Assembly: GCA_902803355.1 (NCBI GenBank) | Contig: CADCPP010000086.1 | Location: 1 to 15,882 of the forward strand | Direction: 5' to 3' | DNA from: an uncultured Lachnospiraceae bacterium | GTDB lineage: Bacteria; Bacillota; Clostridia; Lachnospirales; Lachnospiraceae | DNA: 15,882 bases | In this document: one piece after another, positions 1-8,104 of the stretch | Numbering within the stretch: position 1 is the stretch's first letter | Layout: each line of letters opens with the position of its first letter | Position numbers and translations under genes: made by a program | Notes under the pieces: model-generated | The model's database searches: none | The model's input: the letters and a program-made list of their open reading frames with translations, nothing else | What the model was told of the DNA's origin: nothing

Positions 1-1353
1 AAGCTTTCCTTTACCGCCGTGGCCGTGTATTCCGACATGGCGCGGACGGGGTATTTCAGCTGCGGCAATGAAAAACTGAACCGCCTCTTCGAAAACAGCC
101 TCTGGAGCATGCGCTCCAATTTCTGCGACATCCCGACCGACTGCCCTACGCGCGAGCGGGCAGGATGGACGGGAGATGCCGCCGTATTCGCACCGGCCGC
201 CGTCTATCTGATGGACTGCTATCCGGTCTACCGCAAGTGGCTTGGCGAATGCCGCCTGGCGCAGAAGGAGGACGGGCTGGTGCAGAATATCGCGCCGGTC
301 AACAACAAGGGCGGGATGATCTCCGGCATGCTGCAGGGCTCGGCCGGCTGGGGCGACGCCTGCATCCTGGTGCCGTGGGCGCTCTATGAGGCCTACGGGG
401 ACAGGGAGATCCTGGAAGAAAATTATGAGATGATGTGCCGCTGGATCTCTTTCTGCGAAAAGAGAGCCTCGAAGACCAGACTGCAGAACCTGCGGAATCC
501 TTACCGGAAGTATCTGGTGGATGAGGGCTTCCATTTCGGGGAATGGTGCCAGCCGGACGTGGACAACATGGCTTCCATGAAGAAGATGATGCTCTCCGGC
601 GCACCCGAAGTGGCGACGGCCTATTATTTCCGCTCGGCGCTTTTGCTTTCAAAGATCGCGGAGATCCTGGGAAAGGCGGAGGATGCGGCGCGCTTTGCGC
701 AGATCGCGGAGGGGGCGAAGAAGGCTTACCGCTATACTTGCACGGACAAGGGAAGGATCCGTTCCGACCGCCAGTGCGAATATGTGCGCCCGATCGCTTT
801 CGGTCTGCTGGAAGGAGAGGAGGCTGCGCAGGCGGCTGACGATCTGGATGCTCTGGTTCGGAAGAACGCGTATCATCTGAATACGGGCTTTCTCTCGACG
901 CCCGATCTGTGCGCGGTGCTTGCGGCATACGGTCACGCAGATACCGCCGAAAAGCTGCTGCTCCAGGAAGAGTCCCCGAGCTGGCTGTATGCGGTCAAAA
1001 AGGGCGCGACCAGCATCTGGGAGACCTGGGACGGCATCCGGGAGGATGGCACCGTCCATGATTCGTTAAACCACTATTCCTACGGCGCCGTGAGCGGCTG
1101 GCTGATGAAGGGCGTTGCGGGCATCTCCTTAAATCGGGAAGGCCTGACGCTTGCCCCCACGGTACTGCCTTCGATCGGCTTTGTGGAGGCCATCTGGGAT
1201 TCGCCGGCAGGCCGCATCGCGAGCACATGGCGCGTGAAGGAAGGCCGCGTGCACTTTGCCTTTGAGATCCCGGAGGGGTTGACGGCGCAGATAAGACTCC
1301 CGGACGGGAGCGTGCACGAAGCAGCCGCCGGGACGTGCGAATATGAGATCTGA
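1..1353 (+). CDS. Alpha-L-rhamnosidase, GH78 family (5' truncated by window edge)
   Basis: This enzyme removes terminal alpha-L-rhamnose from plant glycosides or rhamnogalacturonan fragments by an inverting mechanism. The reading frame is open from base 1 with no start in a good context, so only about 450 C-terminal residues are visible of a family that usually has 700 to 1,000. The family signature DIPTDCPTRERAGWTGDA is encoded at about 133-180. Its acidic residues (Asp at 139, Glu at 154, Asp at 175) have the spacing of the active-site acids of Bacillus GH78 RhaB. The Glu of the IWETWDG motif at 1021 matches the second catalytic acid. The visible part therefore holds the (alpha/alpha)6 barrel and the C-terminal beta-sandwich. 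The next glycosidase begins 15 bases downstream, so the two are probably cotranscribed. The family call is firm; the natural substrate is not resolved. Any signal peptide would lie outside the window. Confidence 0.93.
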   Translation, partial: KLSFTAVAVYSDMARTGYFSCGNEKLNRLFENSLWSMRSNFCDIPTDCPTRERAGWTGDAAVFAPAAVYLMDCYPVYRKWLGECRLAQKEDGLVQNIAPVNNKGGMISGMLQGSAGWGDACILVPWALYEAYGDREILEENYEMMCRWISFCEKRASKTRLQNLRNPYRKYLVDEGFHFGEWCQPDVDNMASMKKMMLSGAPEVATAYYFRSALLLSKIAEILGKAEDAARFAQIAEGAKKAYRYTCTDKGRIRSDRQCEYVRPIAFGLLEGEEAAQAADDLDALVRKNAYHLNTGFLSTPDLCAVLAAYGHADTAEKLLLQEESPSWLYAVKKGATSIWETWDGIREDGTVHDSLNHYSYGAVSGWLMKGVAGISLNREGLTLAPTVLPSIGFVEAIWDSPAGRIASTWRVKEGRVHFAFEIPEGLTAQIRLPDGSVHEAAAGTCEYEI

Positions 1354-1356
1354 AGC

Positions 1357-1362
1357 AGGAGG
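1357..1362 (+). promoter_or_regulatory. Ribosome binding site fixing a GTG start
   Basis: AGGAGG lies six bases before a GTG at 1369. It supports GTG rather than any later ATG as the start of the GH43-type gene. Confidence 0.8.
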
Positions 1363-1368
1363 ACGCAG

Positions 1369-3186
1369 GTGAAATATTATTGCAATCCGGTCAATATCAA
1401 TTACCGTTATCAGTTCAATGCGGACCCGCGGCAGGGCGGAAAGCTTCGGATCTGCCGGGAAGCGGCGGATCCCTCACTGATCTGCTTTGAGGGACGCTAC
1501 TATATCTTTGCTTCCATGACGCTCGGCGTCTGGGTCTCGGATGACCTTGTAAATTGGGAGAACCACAGGCTGCCGGAGGAGCTGCCGCTTTACGACTACG
1601 CGCCGGATGTGCGGGTCATGAACGGCTGGGTCTACTTCTGCGCGTCAAGGCGGGAAGAAAACTGTGACCGCTACCGCACAAGAGACATCCTGAATGGACC
1701 ATATGAGAAGATCAAGGGAAATTTTCCGTTCTGGGACCCGAACCTGTTTGTGGACGATGACGGAAAAGTGTATTTTTACTGGGGCTGCTCCAATATGACC
1801 CCGATCCGGGGCGTGGAGCTCGACCCGGAGACGATGAACCCGAAGGGAGAGAGCAGGGCGCTGATCGAAGGCCGGCCTGCGGAGATCGGCTATGAGCGCT
1901 ATGGGGAGAACAACTCCCTGCTGCCCGCCTCCGAGGCGGTCATCGAAGCAAAGTACCAGGCCTTCGTTAAGGCGCAGGGCGTTCCGGAAAGCATGCTTCC
2001 GGAAGAAGTGAAGCCGCTTATCCGCGGCATGTTCTCCGACAGACCGTATATTGAAGGCGCCTGGATGGACAAGCACTGCGGGAAATATTATCTGCAGTAT
2101 GCGGCGCCGGGCACGCAGTTCAATACCTACAGCGACGGCGTGTACGTATCGGATCATCCGCTCGGTCCCTTCACCCTTGCTGAAAACGTGCCCTATTCCT
2201 ACAAGCCTTCGGGCTTTCTGACCGGCGCGGGACATGGCTCGACCATGCAGGATGAGCAGGAAAACTGGTGGCATGCCTCCACGGTGCGGATCTCGGTCAA
2301 CCATGACTTTGAGCGCCGCGTGGGTCTCTGGCGTGCGGGCTTTGACAAAGACGGCGAGCTCTTCTGCGATCAGCGCTACGGCGACTGGCCTCAGCGGGTG
2401 ACCGGCTTTAAGCAGGATCCCTGGCAGACACCGCCGTGGATGCTCTTAAGCAGCGGAAAGACGGCAGCAGCGTCAAGCGCCGCTAAGGGCTGCGGCCCCG
2501 AAAAGGCCTGCGAAGAGGATATCCGGACCTGGTGGAAGGCGGCCGCGCCCGGCAGAAGCGAATGGCTGACAGAAGACCTCGGGCAGGTCTTCCGCGTCCA
2601 TGCGGTCCAGGTGAATTTTGCCGATGATGCGTTACATATCCCCTGCCCCGGGAAGATCCGTCCGGGCACGCAGGCCCGCTACATCGAGGAAGCGCATACC
2701 GTCACAAGGTATCTGCTGGAGGCCTCGGAGGACGGTGAGCACTGGACCGTGCTTGCGGACAAGAGGCAGGCGGAGACCGATCTGTCCCACGACCTCATCG
2801 TGAAGGAGGAAGGCATCCCTGCGCGCTATATTCGCCTTTCGCAGATGGAGCTTCCCTACGCCCAGGCGCCCTGCGTTTCCGGCCTAAGGGTCTTCGGCCT
2901 TGGAGAAGGAAATGCTCCGGACGAAGCGGTCTATACCGCAAAAAGGACCGGCCCGCTCGACATGGAGGTGGAGATCCGGCCGCAGGAGGATGCGCTTGGC
3001 TTCAACATCCTGTTCGGCGCATCGCCCGAAAAGCTCTATCACAGCTGTATGGTCTTTAAGGCAGGACCACACCGCATAGGCGCCCTGGTGAAGGGGAGGA
3101 ATTATTATCTGCGCGTGGACGCGTTCAACGAATGCGGCATCACGGAAGGAAAATGCACCGCATTGCCCGCGGAAGAGGAGGAGTGA
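1369..3186 (+). CDS. GH43-family glycosidase with discoidin-like and Fn3-like C-terminal domains
   Basis: A probable five-bladed beta-propeller glycosidase (arabinofuranosidase, xylosidase or galactosidase type). Residues 30-345 carry the GH43 triad in order: Asp34 in EAADPS (general base), Asp123 in FWDPNLF (pKa modulator) and Glu229 in YIEGAW (general acid). Blade motifs such as YYIFAS and KVYFYWG support the fold. Residues of about 360-511 resemble an F5/8 type C (discoidin/CBM32-like) beta-sandwich, with phrases such as YLLEASEDGEHWTVL and ARYIRLS. Residues 515-600 resemble a fibronectin type III module ending in NYYLRVDAFNECG. There is no signal peptide or membrane segment, so it should act in the cytoplasm, which is unusual for an enzyme with carbohydrate-binding-like tails. 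The GTG start is chosen from the AGGAGG before it. It follows GH78 and abuts GH1, suggesting successive trimming of one branched plant glycan. The GH43 call is strong; subfamily and substrate are not determined. Confidence 0.88.
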   Translation: MKYYCNPVNINYRYQFNADPRQGGKLRICREAADPSLICFEGRYYIFASMTLGVWVSDDLVNWENHRLPEELPLYDYAPDVRVMNGWVYFCASRREENCDRYRTRDILNGPYEKIKGNFPFWDPNLFVDDDGKVYFYWGCSNMTPIRGVELDPETMNPKGESRALIEGRPAEIGYERYGENNSLLPASEAVIEAKYQAFVKAQGVPESMLPEEVKPLIRGMFSDRPYIEGAWMDKHCGKYYLQYAAPGTQFNTYSDGVYVSDHPLGPFTLAENVPYSYKPSGFLTGAGHGSTMQDEQENWWHASTVRISVNHDFERRVGLWRAGFDKDGELFCDQRYGDWPQRVTGFKQDPWQTPPWMLLSSGKTAAASSAAKGCGPEKACEEDIRTWWKAAAPGRSEWLTEDLGQVFRVHAVQVNFADDALHIPCPGKIRPGTQARYIEEAHTVTRYLLEASEDGEHWTVLADKRQAETDLSHDLIVKEEGIPARYIRLSQMELPYAQAPCVSGLRVFGLGEGNAPDEAVYTAKRTGPLDMEVEIRPQEDALGFNILFGASPEKLYHSCMVFKAGPHRIGALVKGRNYYLRVDAFNECGITEGKCTALPAEEEE

Positions 3187-3187
3187 G

Positions 3188-4498
3188 ATGTTTCCGAAGG
3201 GATTCATGACCGGCGCGGCAACGGCCGCCCATCAGGTCGAAGGCAATAATATTCACAGCGATTACTGGCTGCAGGAGCAGATGCCCCACAGCAGTTTCAC
3301 TGAGCCCTCGGGGATCGCCTGCGACCACTATCACCGCTATGAAGAGGATATCAGGATGCTGGCGGAAGCTGGTCTGAATGCTTACCGCTTCTCCGTGGAA
3401 TGGGCGCGAATCGAACCGGAGGAGGGCGTCTTTTCGGAAGAGGAGACGGAGCATTACCGCCGCGTCATCGCCTGCTGCCGCCGCTATGGCGTGGAGCCGG
3501 TCGTGACGCTGATGCATTTCACAAGCCCAGCCTGGCTCATCCGGAAGGGCGGCTGGGAAGCAGAGAGCACCGTGGACTATTTCCGCCGCTATGCCGCTTA
3601 TATCGCGGAAAACTTAGGCGGAGAGCTCCGCTATGTCTGCACCATCAACGAGGCGAACATGGGCCTGCAGCTGGCCGCGATCGCAAAGCGTTTTGAGCTG
3701 ATGGCAAAGCAGGCCGCGATGCGCGCTCAGCAGGAAGGCGCGGAAAGCGGCGCGGCAAAGCAGGCCGAAGGCACGGTCCAGGTCGGCATGAACTTCCAGA
3801 AGATGATGGAAAACATGAAGTTCGCCGCCATGGAGAACGCTCAGGCTTTCGGTACGCCGCAGCCTCAGATCTTTGTAGGCTCGCGCACGCCGGAAGGAGA
3901 CCTTCTGGTCATGAAGGCGCATGCCGCAGCAAGGGAAGCGTTCCGGAAGGCGGCGCCGCAGGTGAAGATCGGCCTTTCGCTTTCGCTCCATGATCTTCAG
4001 GCTCTGCCCGGCGGCGAGAGGTTTGCGGAAAAGGCCTGGGAGGAGGAATTCACCCACTATCTGCCTTATCTTGAGGGAGACGATTTCCTCGGCGTCCAGA
4101 ATTATACAAGGACCCTGTACGGTCCCGCCGGCCAGCTGCCCGCGCCGGAAGGGGCAGAGCTTACGCAGATGGATTACGAGTTCTATCCGCAGGCGCTTGA
4201 GCACGTGATCAGAAAGGCCGCAGAAGGCTTTAAGGGCGATCTCATCGTCACGGAAAACGGCACGGCCATGGCAGATGATGAGCGCCGCTGCGCCTTTATC
4301 CGGGAGGCAGCCGCCGGCGTAGAGCGCAGCCTTGCGGACGGGCTGCCGGTAAGGGGCTATTTCTACTGGTCCCTGATGGACAACTTCGAGTGGCAGAAGG
4401 GCTTTGCCATGCAGTTCGGCCTTGTGGCCGTAGACAGAAGCACGCTCGAAAGAACGCCGAAGCCAAGCCTTAAGCTTCTGGGAAGCCTTGCAAAGTAA
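3188..4498 (+). CDS. GH1-family beta-glycosidase (beta-glucosidase-like)
   Basis: A retaining beta-glycosidase of the GH1 TIM-barrel family, expected to hydrolyse beta-linked glucosides, galactosides or their 6-phosphates in the cytoplasm. The N-terminal GAATAAHQVEGN motif is the family's start-of-barrel signature. Glu155 in TINEANMG is the acid/base and Glu356 in VTENGTA is the nucleophile. The YWSLMDNFEW segment at 393-402 completes the sugar-binding site. Length (436 residues) is slightly short but complete. Residues of about 163-220, just after the acid/base, form a Met/Gln/Ala-rich stretch that may be a lid or an extended loop. The ATG lies one base beyond the TGA of the GH43-type gene and uses GAGGAGG inside that gene's end, so translation is probably coupled. 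No terminator is visible after it. Whether the substrate is phosphorylated cannot be told from what I can see. Confidence 0.93.
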   Translation: MFPKGFMTGAATAAHQVEGNNIHSDYWLQEQMPHSSFTEPSGIACDHYHRYEEDIRMLAEAGLNAYRFSVEWARIEPEEGVFSEEETEHYRRVIACCRRYGVEPVVTLMHFTSPAWLIRKGGWEAESTVDYFRRYAAYIAENLGGELRYVCTINEANMGLQLAAIAKRFELMAKQAAMRAQQEGAESGAAKQAEGTVQVGMNFQKMMENMKFAAMENAQAFGTPQPQIFVGSRTPEGDLLVMKAHAAAREAFRKAAPQVKIGLSLSLHDLQALPGGERFAEKAWEEEFTHYLPYLEGDDFLGVQNYTRTLYGPAGQLPAPEGAELTQMDYEFYPQALEHVIRKAAEGFKGDLIVTENGTAMADDERRCAFIREAAAGVERSLADGLPVRGYFYWSLMDNFEWQKGFAMQFGLVAVDRSTLERTPKPSLKLLGSLAK

Positions 4499-4514
4499 GC
4501 CGGCACGGAAAGAC

Positions 4515-4543
4515 TTTACACTTCCCCCGCCTTGGCGTATAAT
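4515..4543 (+). promoter_or_regulatory. Sigma-A type promoter for the carboxyltransferase gene
   Basis: TTTACA (4515-4520) and a perfect TATAAT (4538-4543) are separated by exactly 17 bases. Transcription should begin near 4550, giving a leader of about 38 bases before the ATG at 4588. The promoter lets this unit be expressed apart from the glycosidases. No operator is evident. Confidence 0.8.
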
Positions 4544-4587
4544 ATCTCTGATAAGCTCCCTGTGAGCCGCTGCGAAAGGGGTATAAA

Positions 4588-6234
4588 ATGGCTGAAGAAA
4601 AAAGACCTGTAAAGATAACCGAAACCGTGCTGCGTGACGGACATCAGTCGCTGATTGCGACCCGCATGCGGACCGAACAGATGCTGCCGATCATCGACAA
4701 GATGGACAAGGTCGGCTACTATTCCGTGGAAATGTGGGGCGGCGCGACCTTTGATGCCTGCCTGCGCTTCCTTGACGAAGATCCGTGGGACCGTCTGCGC
4801 AAGCTCCGCGACGGCTTTAAGAATACCAAGCTGCAGATGCTCTTCCGCGCGCAGAACATTCTGGGCTACCGCCACTACGCGGATGACGTGGTGGAATATT
4901 TCGTACAGAAATCCATCGCGAACGGCATCGATATCATCCGTATCTTCGACGCGTTAAACGATGTGCGGAACCTTGAGACCGCGGTGAAGGCGACCAAGAG
5001 GGAAGGCGGCCACGTGCAGACCGCCATCTCCTACACCCTCGGCGAGCCGTACACGGTCGAGTATTTCTGTCATCTGGCCAAGCAGATGGAGGACATGGGC
5101 GCGGATTCGATCTGTGTCAAGGACATGGCCGGCCTGCTGATCCCCTATGAAGCCTCCAAACTGTTCAAGGCATTAAAGGAGACCGTCAAGATCCCGCTCC
5201 AGATGCATTCGCACTACACCAGCGGCGTGGCGGCCATGACCTACATGCGCGCGGTGGAAGCGGGCTGCGACATCATCGATACCGCCATGAGCCCCTTCGC
5301 CCTCGGCACCTCACAGCCGGCCACGGAGGTCATGGTGAAGACCTTCCAGGGCACGCCGTACGATGCCGGCGTTGATCAGGAACTGCTGCTTGAGATCGCC
5401 GACTACTTCCGCCCTATCCGCGAGGAATGCCTTGCGAGCGGCCTGATGAATCCGAAGGTGCTCGGTGTAGATATCAATACCCTGAAGTACCAGGTGCCCG
5501 GCGGCATGCTGAGCAACCTGGTGAGCCAGTTAAAGGACCAGCACGCGGAGGACAAGTTCTACGATGTGCTGAAGGAGATCCCCGCCGTCCGCGAAGACCT
5601 CGGCATGCCGCCGCTGGTCACCCCGTCTAGCCAGATCGTGGGCACGCAGGCGGTCATGAACGTCCTCTTCGGCGAGCGCTACAAGGTCGCGACCAAGGAG
5701 ACCAAGGCGCTGCTGAGAGGCGAATACGGCCAGACCGTCCGTCCCTTCAACAAGGAAGTGCAGAAGAAGGTCCTGGGCGAGGATGCCGAGATCATCACCT
5801 GCCGTCCGGCCGATCTGATCCCGAACGAGCTGCCGAAGCTCCGCGAGGAGGTCGGCGAATACCTGCAGCAGGATGAAGACGTCCTGTCCTACGCCCTGTT
5901 CCCGCAGGTCGCCATGAACTTCTTCAAGGAGCGCGCCGCCGGCTTCCCGGCCAAGGCGGAAAGAGAGAAAAAGGCAGTCGAAGAAAAAGCAGCCAAAGAA
6001 GCTGCAAAGAACGCTCCGTCCAAGACGGAAACACCGAAAGAAGTGATCAAATACCTTCCGGCACCCGCACCGTTTTTGGGGGCGGTTCCCGGTTATATCC
6101 CGGCCGCGGGAGAGATCTCGGCAGGGCTGCCCGGTGAAGGGGCGGCCGCGCCCTTTGCTCCCGGCCAGAGCGCGGAAGGAAGCGGAAGCGTGAACGGTGC
6201 TTCGCTGAACTATCAGATCAATTGTGTAGGATAA
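4588..6234 (+). CDS. oadA: OadA/PycB/transcarboxylase 5S-type carboxyltransferase, no biotinyl domain
   Basis: The carboxyltransferase moves CO2 between oxaloacetate/pyruvate and a biotin carrier, as in sodium-pumping oxaloacetate decarboxylase alpha, pyruvate carboxylase B, or the 5S subunit of methylmalonyl-CoA transcarboxylase. Metal and active-site motifs are intact: Asp17 in TVLRDGHQS, Lys178 in CVKDMAG (the residue that becomes carboxylated) and the His207/His209 pair in QMHSHYTSG. The conserved PYC/OADA domain extends to about residue 450. A Lys/Glu/Ala-rich stretch (456-478) and a Pro/Ala/Gly-rich linker (490-535) follow, then the protein ends with NYQINCVG. The usual C-terminal biotinyl domain with its AMKM lysine is absent, so biotin must be carried in trans. 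The start has an AAAGGGG ribosome site. A lipoprotein gene follows after 13 bases. None of the membrane or biotin subunits (OadB, OadG, biotin carrier) is encoded in the window, so the exact reaction is open. Confidence 0.92.
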   Translation: MAEEKRPVKITETVLRDGHQSLIATRMRTEQMLPIIDKMDKVGYYSVEMWGGATFDACLRFLDEDPWDRLRKLRDGFKNTKLQMLFRAQNILGYRHYADDVVEYFVQKSIANGIDIIRIFDALNDVRNLETAVKATKREGGHVQTAISYTLGEPYTVEYFCHLAKQMEDMGADSICVKDMAGLLIPYEASKLFKALKETVKIPLQMHSHYTSGVAAMTYMRAVEAGCDIIDTAMSPFALGTSQPATEVMVKTFQGTPYDAGVDQELLLEIADYFRPIREECLASGLMNPKVLGVDINTLKYQVPGGMLSNLVSQLKDQHAEDKFYDVLKEIPAVREDLGMPPLVTPSSQIVGTQAVMNVLFGERYKVATKETKALLRGEYGQTVRPFNKEVQKKVLGEDAEIITCRPADLIPNELPKLREEVGEYLQQDEDVLSYALFPQVAMNFFKERAAGFPAKAEREKKAVEEKAAKEAAKNAPSKTETPKEVIKYLPAPAPFLGAVPGYIPAAGEISAGLPGEGAAAPFAPGQSAEGSGSVNGASLNYQINCVG

Positions 6235-6240
6235 GGAGGA
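6233..6240 (+). promoter_or_regulatory. Ribosome binding site overlapping the carboxyltransferase stop
   Basis: AAGGAGGA overlaps the TAA at 6232-6234 and sits seven bases before the lipoprotein ATG, suggesting the two genes share a transcript. Confidence 0.7.
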
Positions 6241-6247
6241 GAATTTC

Positions 6248-8008
6248 ATGAAAAAATGGATTGCATGGCTTCTGGCTGCGGTAATGGTCTTATCCATGGC
6301 CGCCTGCGGCAAGCAGCAGGATCCGGAAACACAGCCGGACAAGGCAGTATCGTCGACCGAAGCAGCGACTAAGGCCACAACAGAAACAACGACCGAGGCC
6401 GCGACCGAGGCGCCGTCCATCACGGAAGAGGAAGCCTTTAACGCCTTCGTGGGTCACATCAAAGCACTGGCAAAAGCCCTGAAGGACAGAGACGCCAAGG
6501 ACGCGAAAAGTCTTTCCCTTAAGGGAAATTTGAACTTCGACGCGGCGCTGACGGTCGCGCAGGGCGATGAAAAGCAGGAATTTCCCGTCAGCATTTCCGG
6601 CAAGGGAACGGCCGGCCTGAATACGGCGCAGGGCGCGGAGGCAGAAGCGGTCTATAAGGCCGACCTCAGCGTGCTTGCAGGGATGTTCGGCGGAGAACCT
6701 GAGGAAGCGGAAGAAAAGACAGCGCATTACTATCTGGATTTCGCGGAGGAAAAGGCATATCATCTGAAAGACGACGGCGAGACCTGGGTCTGGTCAGAAC
6801 TGTCCATGGATATGGATGATGCAGAAGAGGACCTGGACAAGCTGGATGAGCTGACGCCGGACAAACTGTTCGGAGAACACAGCTTTAAGGCAGAAGGCGG
6901 CAAATATGTCTTTGAAGGCAAGATCGCGATGGACAAGCTTGCCGAAGATGAGACAGACATTGCGGATGAACTGGAGAAGTACGGACTGACGCCCGAGAAC
7001 CTGACCCCGCAGCTGAAGCTGGTGCTGGATGAGGATTGCCATCTGGAATCCGTGACCCTGTCCGTGGAGCCTTTTTCTCTGGACGTCCCGGTGGATGAGG
7101 CTTCGCTCAATATCAATCTGAAGGCACTCACGCTGGAGATCGAAGCGGACCACGGCGAGGTGAAGGTCGAGATCCCGGCAGAGGTGAAGGAAAAGGCTGT
7201 GGAGATGGACGATGAGCCGGATCCCTACGATGAACCTACGCAGGCAGTGACGGATCTTGGCAATGAAGTGGTGGTCGATAATGAGTTCCTGAAGGTCACG
7301 GCTGTGAGCGCGGAGATCGACATTTTCGAGGATTATTGCATCACTCTGATTGCTGAGAACAAGACAGGGAAGGTCTTAAAGCTTCGCTCGGACGGAGCGG
7401 ATGTCAACGGTTATTTTACGGACTTTTTCATCTACGAGGATCTTGAGCCCGGCGAGACCAAGGAGCTTGAAGCCAGCCTCAGCGCCGAAGATCTTGCCCT
7501 GATCGGGCTGAAGGAGCCGGACGAGCTGCTGATCAGGCTGGAGGCCGTGGATGAGAATTACGATACGGTGACAAGCGAATCCTTCGTTCTGTACCCGACG
7601 GGCAAGGATAAAGACAGCATCATCTCTCCGGACCGCATGACCGCGGAAGATGAGATCCCACTGGCTGAAAATGACAAATGCACCATGATCCTGATCGGCG
7701 CGAAGCACAATGACGATTGGGGTGTCACGGACATCATCTGCTATGCGGAGAACAAGACCGATAAGACCCTTGAGTTCTCGTTCAGAGACAGCCTGGTGAA
7801 CGGCAAGGACATCTATGTGGACATCTGGGAAGAAATGCCGGCAGGCACCAAAGGTTATCTCAGCTGCTATATTTCCCCTGAGCAGCTGAAGGAAGAGGGG
7901 ATCGACGAGATCAAGACGATCGAGTTTACGCTGGAGATCAGAAGTGCGGAAGAGGACGACTGGGCTGAAGCGCCGCTGGCGGAGAAGGAATTCACCTGGG
8001 AGTGGTAA
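6248..8008 (+). CDS. Lipoprotein of unknown function with two tandem C-terminal repeats
   Basis: The N-terminus is a lipoprotein signal (MKK, a hydrophobic run, then LSMAAC) with lipidated Cys20. A Thr/Ala/Glu-rich tether (about 34-57) would hold the rest of the protein off the outer face of the membrane. Residues of about 60-320 form a beta-rich acidic domain with phrases such as HYYLDFAEEKAYHL and KYVFEGKIAM, recalling LolA/LppX-like lipoprotein folds; this likeness is only an impression. The C-terminal part is an internal duplication: residues about 339-450 and 466-586 align around LIAENKTGKVLKL versus CYAENKTDKTLEF, then VNG, then PAGTK/PGETK, then SAEDL/SPEQL and the EIR/RLE strands. The pattern resembles DUF4352-like immunoglobulin-type modules. 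The protein is strongly acidic. It lies 13 bases after the carboxyltransferase gene and is followed by a terminator. Its function is unknown; the pairing alone does not show a link to decarboxylation. Confidence 0.88.
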   Translation: MKKWIAWLLAAVMVLSMAACGKQQDPETQPDKAVSSTEAATKATTETTTEAATEAPSITEEEAFNAFVGHIKALAKALKDRDAKDAKSLSLKGNLNFDAALTVAQGDEKQEFPVSISGKGTAGLNTAQGAEAEAVYKADLSVLAGMFGGEPEEAEEKTAHYYLDFAEEKAYHLKDDGETWVWSELSMDMDDAEEDLDKLDELTPDKLFGEHSFKAEGGKYVFEGKIAMDKLAEDETDIADELEKYGLTPENLTPQLKLVLDEDCHLESVTLSVEPFSLDVPVDEASLNINLKALTLEIEADHGEVKVEIPAEVKEKAVEMDDEPDPYDEPTQAVTDLGNEVVVDNEFLKVTAVSAEIDIFEDYCITLIAENKTGKVLKLRSDGADVNGYFTDFFIYEDLEPGETKELEASLSAEDLALIGLKEPDELLIRLEAVDENYDTVTSESFVLYPTGKDKDSIISPDRMTAEDEIPLAENDKCTMILIGAKHNDDWGVTDIICYAENKTDKTLEFSFRDSLVNGKDIYVDIWEEMPAGTKGYLSCYISPEQLKEEGIDEIKTIEFTLEIRSAEEDDWAEAPLAEKEFTWEW

Positions 8009-8044
8009 AGCGTCAGACAGGGCGATCTGAAACGCCATAATAGG

Positions 8045-8084
8045 AAAAGGACCTGTGAAGAATGATTCCTCACAGGTCCTTTTT
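8045..8084. terminator. Bidirectional intrinsic terminator between convergent units
   Basis: A 14-bp perfect stem, AAAAGGACCTGTGA (8045-8058) with TCACAGGTCCTTTT (8070-8083), encloses an 11-base loop. It has T5 on the plus side and T4 on the minus side. It lies between the stop of the lipoprotein gene and the stop of the hydrogenase gene, so it should end both. Confidence 0.92.
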
Positions 8085-8104
8085 CGAAAGGCGCGAAACC
8101 GCTC

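Noticed and set aside
6235..6420. A biotinyl domain hidden in another frame after the carboxyltransferase stop
   Set aside because: This stretch encodes a convincing lipoprotein signal and linker; no AMKM-like motif is seen.
5530..6423. A 297-codon minus-strand frame across the carboxyltransferase and lipoprotein junction
   Set aside because: It overlaps two well-supported genes; its Val/Ala/Ser-rich start is the reverse of the lipoprotein's Thr/Ala linker.
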